Source: Candidatus Woesearchaeota archaeon
GTDB lineage: Archaea; Nanobdellota; Nanobdellia; SCGC-AAA011-G17; GW2011-AR18
Assembly (NCBI GenBank): GCA_018303515.1
Contig: JAGVXZ010000029.1
Location: 1-6,810 of the forward strand
Length of the DNA: 6,810 nt
Direction of reading: 5' to 3'
Position numbers and translations under genes: made by a program. The notes under the pieces were generated by a model. The model did not search any database. It had not been told where the DNA came from and worked only from the letters and a program-made list of their open reading frames with translations. Shown piece after piece: positions 5,962-6,810 of this stretch; the stretch's first letter is position 1, and each line of letters starts with the position of its first letter.

Positions 5962-6810
5962 TCAAAGTGATTTATAAATTCTAAGATATTTTTTAGCACA
6001 CTTTTCCCAAGAAAATTTCTTAGCTTGTTTAAGTCCTTTTTTAATTAAATTCTCTCTTAGTGTTTTATTTAAAAATACTTCTTCAATATTTTTAGACAAA
6101 GATACATAATCTTCGGGATCAATTATTAATGCAGCCTCACCTATAATTTCTTTAAGAGAAGTTGCATTTGAACAAATTACTGGAGTACCTGATGCCATTG
6201 CTTCTAATGGTGGTAACCCAAAACCCTCAAAAGAGGAAGGGAATACAAAAATATCAGCCGCATTGTACCATTTCGCTAAAACTTCTTCATTTAAATAACC
6301 TAAACAGATCATATTATTTCTTAAATTAAAAGAGTCTATTAATTTTTCAGTTTCATTTCTATGTTTCCCAACCCTAACAAATAAAATTTTAGGATATTTT
6401 TTTCTTAAATCATTAACAGCTTTTAATATTGTAGAGATATTTTTTCTAGGTTCATCAACTGTCACATGCAATATTATTTTAGTCCCATCTTCAATTCCAA
6501 GTTCATGCCTTATCTTAGTTTTATTTCTTACTTTAAAAATATTATGAGATATCCCATTATATACAACATCAATCTTTTCTTTAGGTATACCAAGAATTTT
6601 TATGACATCACTTTTTGTATTTTCTGAAATTGTTACAACCCTACTCGCCTTTCTTACATTTTTTATGATTTGTCTTGAAATCCAATTTCTAAAACCAGTT
6701 TTACTTGCAACAAAAGGACTCAAATCATGTATAGTTACAATAACTTTCTTATTTTTTGGTAATTTTCTTAAATATGCAGAACAACCTTGATTTGTCAAAT
6801 GATAGATATC
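5962..6810 (-). CDS. GT4-type glycosyltransferase (partial, 5' end outside window)
   Basis: This is a GT-B fold, retaining-type glycosyltransferase, expected to move a sugar from a nucleotide-sugar donor to a glycan acceptor on the cytoplasmic side. The 282 residues seen start in mid-gene: the frame stays open to the window edge (DIYHLTNQ), so the TTG at 6798 is an ordinary Leu codon, not a start. The visible part includes the end of the N-terminal domain with VTIHDLSP (25-32) and SRVVTISENT (56-65), and the complete C-terminal donor domain with PRKN (121-124) and EGFGLPPLEAMASGTP (195-210). That last segment holds the E-x7-E motif (Glu195, Glu203) of the GT4 family. The gene ends in TGA, 70 bp before the methylphosphonate synthase start. 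A role in building a methylphosphonate-bearing polysaccharide is plausible from context; donor and acceptor cannot be read from the sequence. Confidence 0.9.
   Translation of the reverse strand, partial: DIYHLTNQGCSAYLRKLPKNKKVIVTIHDLSPFVASKTGFRNWISRQIIKNVRKASRVVTISENTKSDVIKILGIPKEKIDVVYNGISHNIFKVRNKTKIRHELGIEDGTKIILHVTVDEPRKNISTILKAVNDLRKKYPKILFVRVGKHRNETEKLIDSFNLRNNMICLGYLNEEVLAKWYNAADIFVFPSSFEGFGLPPLEAMASGTPVICSNATSLKEIIGEAALIIDPEDYVSLSKNIEEVFLNKTLRENLIKKGLKQAKKFSWEKCAKKYLRIYKSL

Noticed and set aside
5892..5999. 36-residue hydrophobic N-terminal extension of the cupin protein, resembling a membrane anchor
   Set aside because: It overlaps the end of the glycosyltransferase gene, contains that gene's T-runs and a TATA box, and the homologous enzymes are soluble with N-termini near the HTH.
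6796..6798. Start codon of the glycosyltransferase (TTG)
   Set aside because: The frame stays open to the window edge with family-like residues (DIYH) before it, so the gene is simply truncated by the window.
1..6810. tRNA, rRNA, CRISPR array, insertion sequence or riboswitch
   Set aside because: No regularly spaced repeats, transposase motifs, terminal inverted repeats or GC-rich structured stretches stand out. Nearly the whole window is accounted for by protein genes.

Overview
This is an AT-rich accessory region holding the late steps of methylphosphonate biosynthesis. It most likely comes from an archaeon, plausibly an ammonia-oxidising marine thaumarchaeon (Nitrosopumilus-like). Three things point there. 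No start codon has a convincing Shine-Dalgarno sequence. TATA-like boxes are centred about 24-27 nt before three starts, the spacing expected of leaderless archaeal transcripts. The methylphosphonate synthase matches, at nearly the same residue numbers, the key positions I remember for the Nitrosopumilus maritimus enzyme. The assignment is an inference. AT-rich marine bacteria such as SAR11 also carry mpnS and are not excluded.

Layout. Positions 1-4473 hold five co-directional + strand genes: the 3' end of an unrecognised gene (2-343), phosphonopyruvate decarboxylase (368-1489), a zinc-ribbon SAM methyltransferase (1518-2393), an iron-type alcohol dehydrogenase of the phosphonoacetaldehyde reductase kind (2407-3597), and an endonuclease/exonuclease/phosphatase-fold hydrolase (3631-4473). 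A 68-bp convergent gap follows. On the - strand lie a tandem HTH-cupin enzyme, methylphosphonate synthase (4542-5891), and, upstream of it, a GT4-type glycosyltransferase cut by the window edge (5962-6810). No gap between genes exceeds 75 bp.

How the genes fit together. Phosphonopyruvate (made by PEP mutase, which is not in this window) is decarboxylated to phosphonoacetaldehyde. The Fe-ADH-like enzyme reduces this to 2-hydroxyethylphosphonate. The cupin enzyme cleaves the C-C bond with O2 to give methylphosphonate. The glycosyltransferase suggests that the product ends up on a glycan. The methyltransferase and the EEP hydrolase have no assigned place in the textbook pathway and are the best candidates for undescribed tailoring or transfer steps.

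The most informative details are: (1) the cupin's metal-site residues distinguish methylphosphonate synthase from hydroxyethylphosphonate dioxygenase; (2) its start should be moved 36 codons downstream of the longest reading frame; (3) a vestigial-looking His pair sits in the second cupin at the same 41-residue spacing; (4) a Gln replaces a canonical metal His in the reductase; (5) the reductase start is ambiguous and non-ATG. All family assignments are from reading motifs, without database searches.
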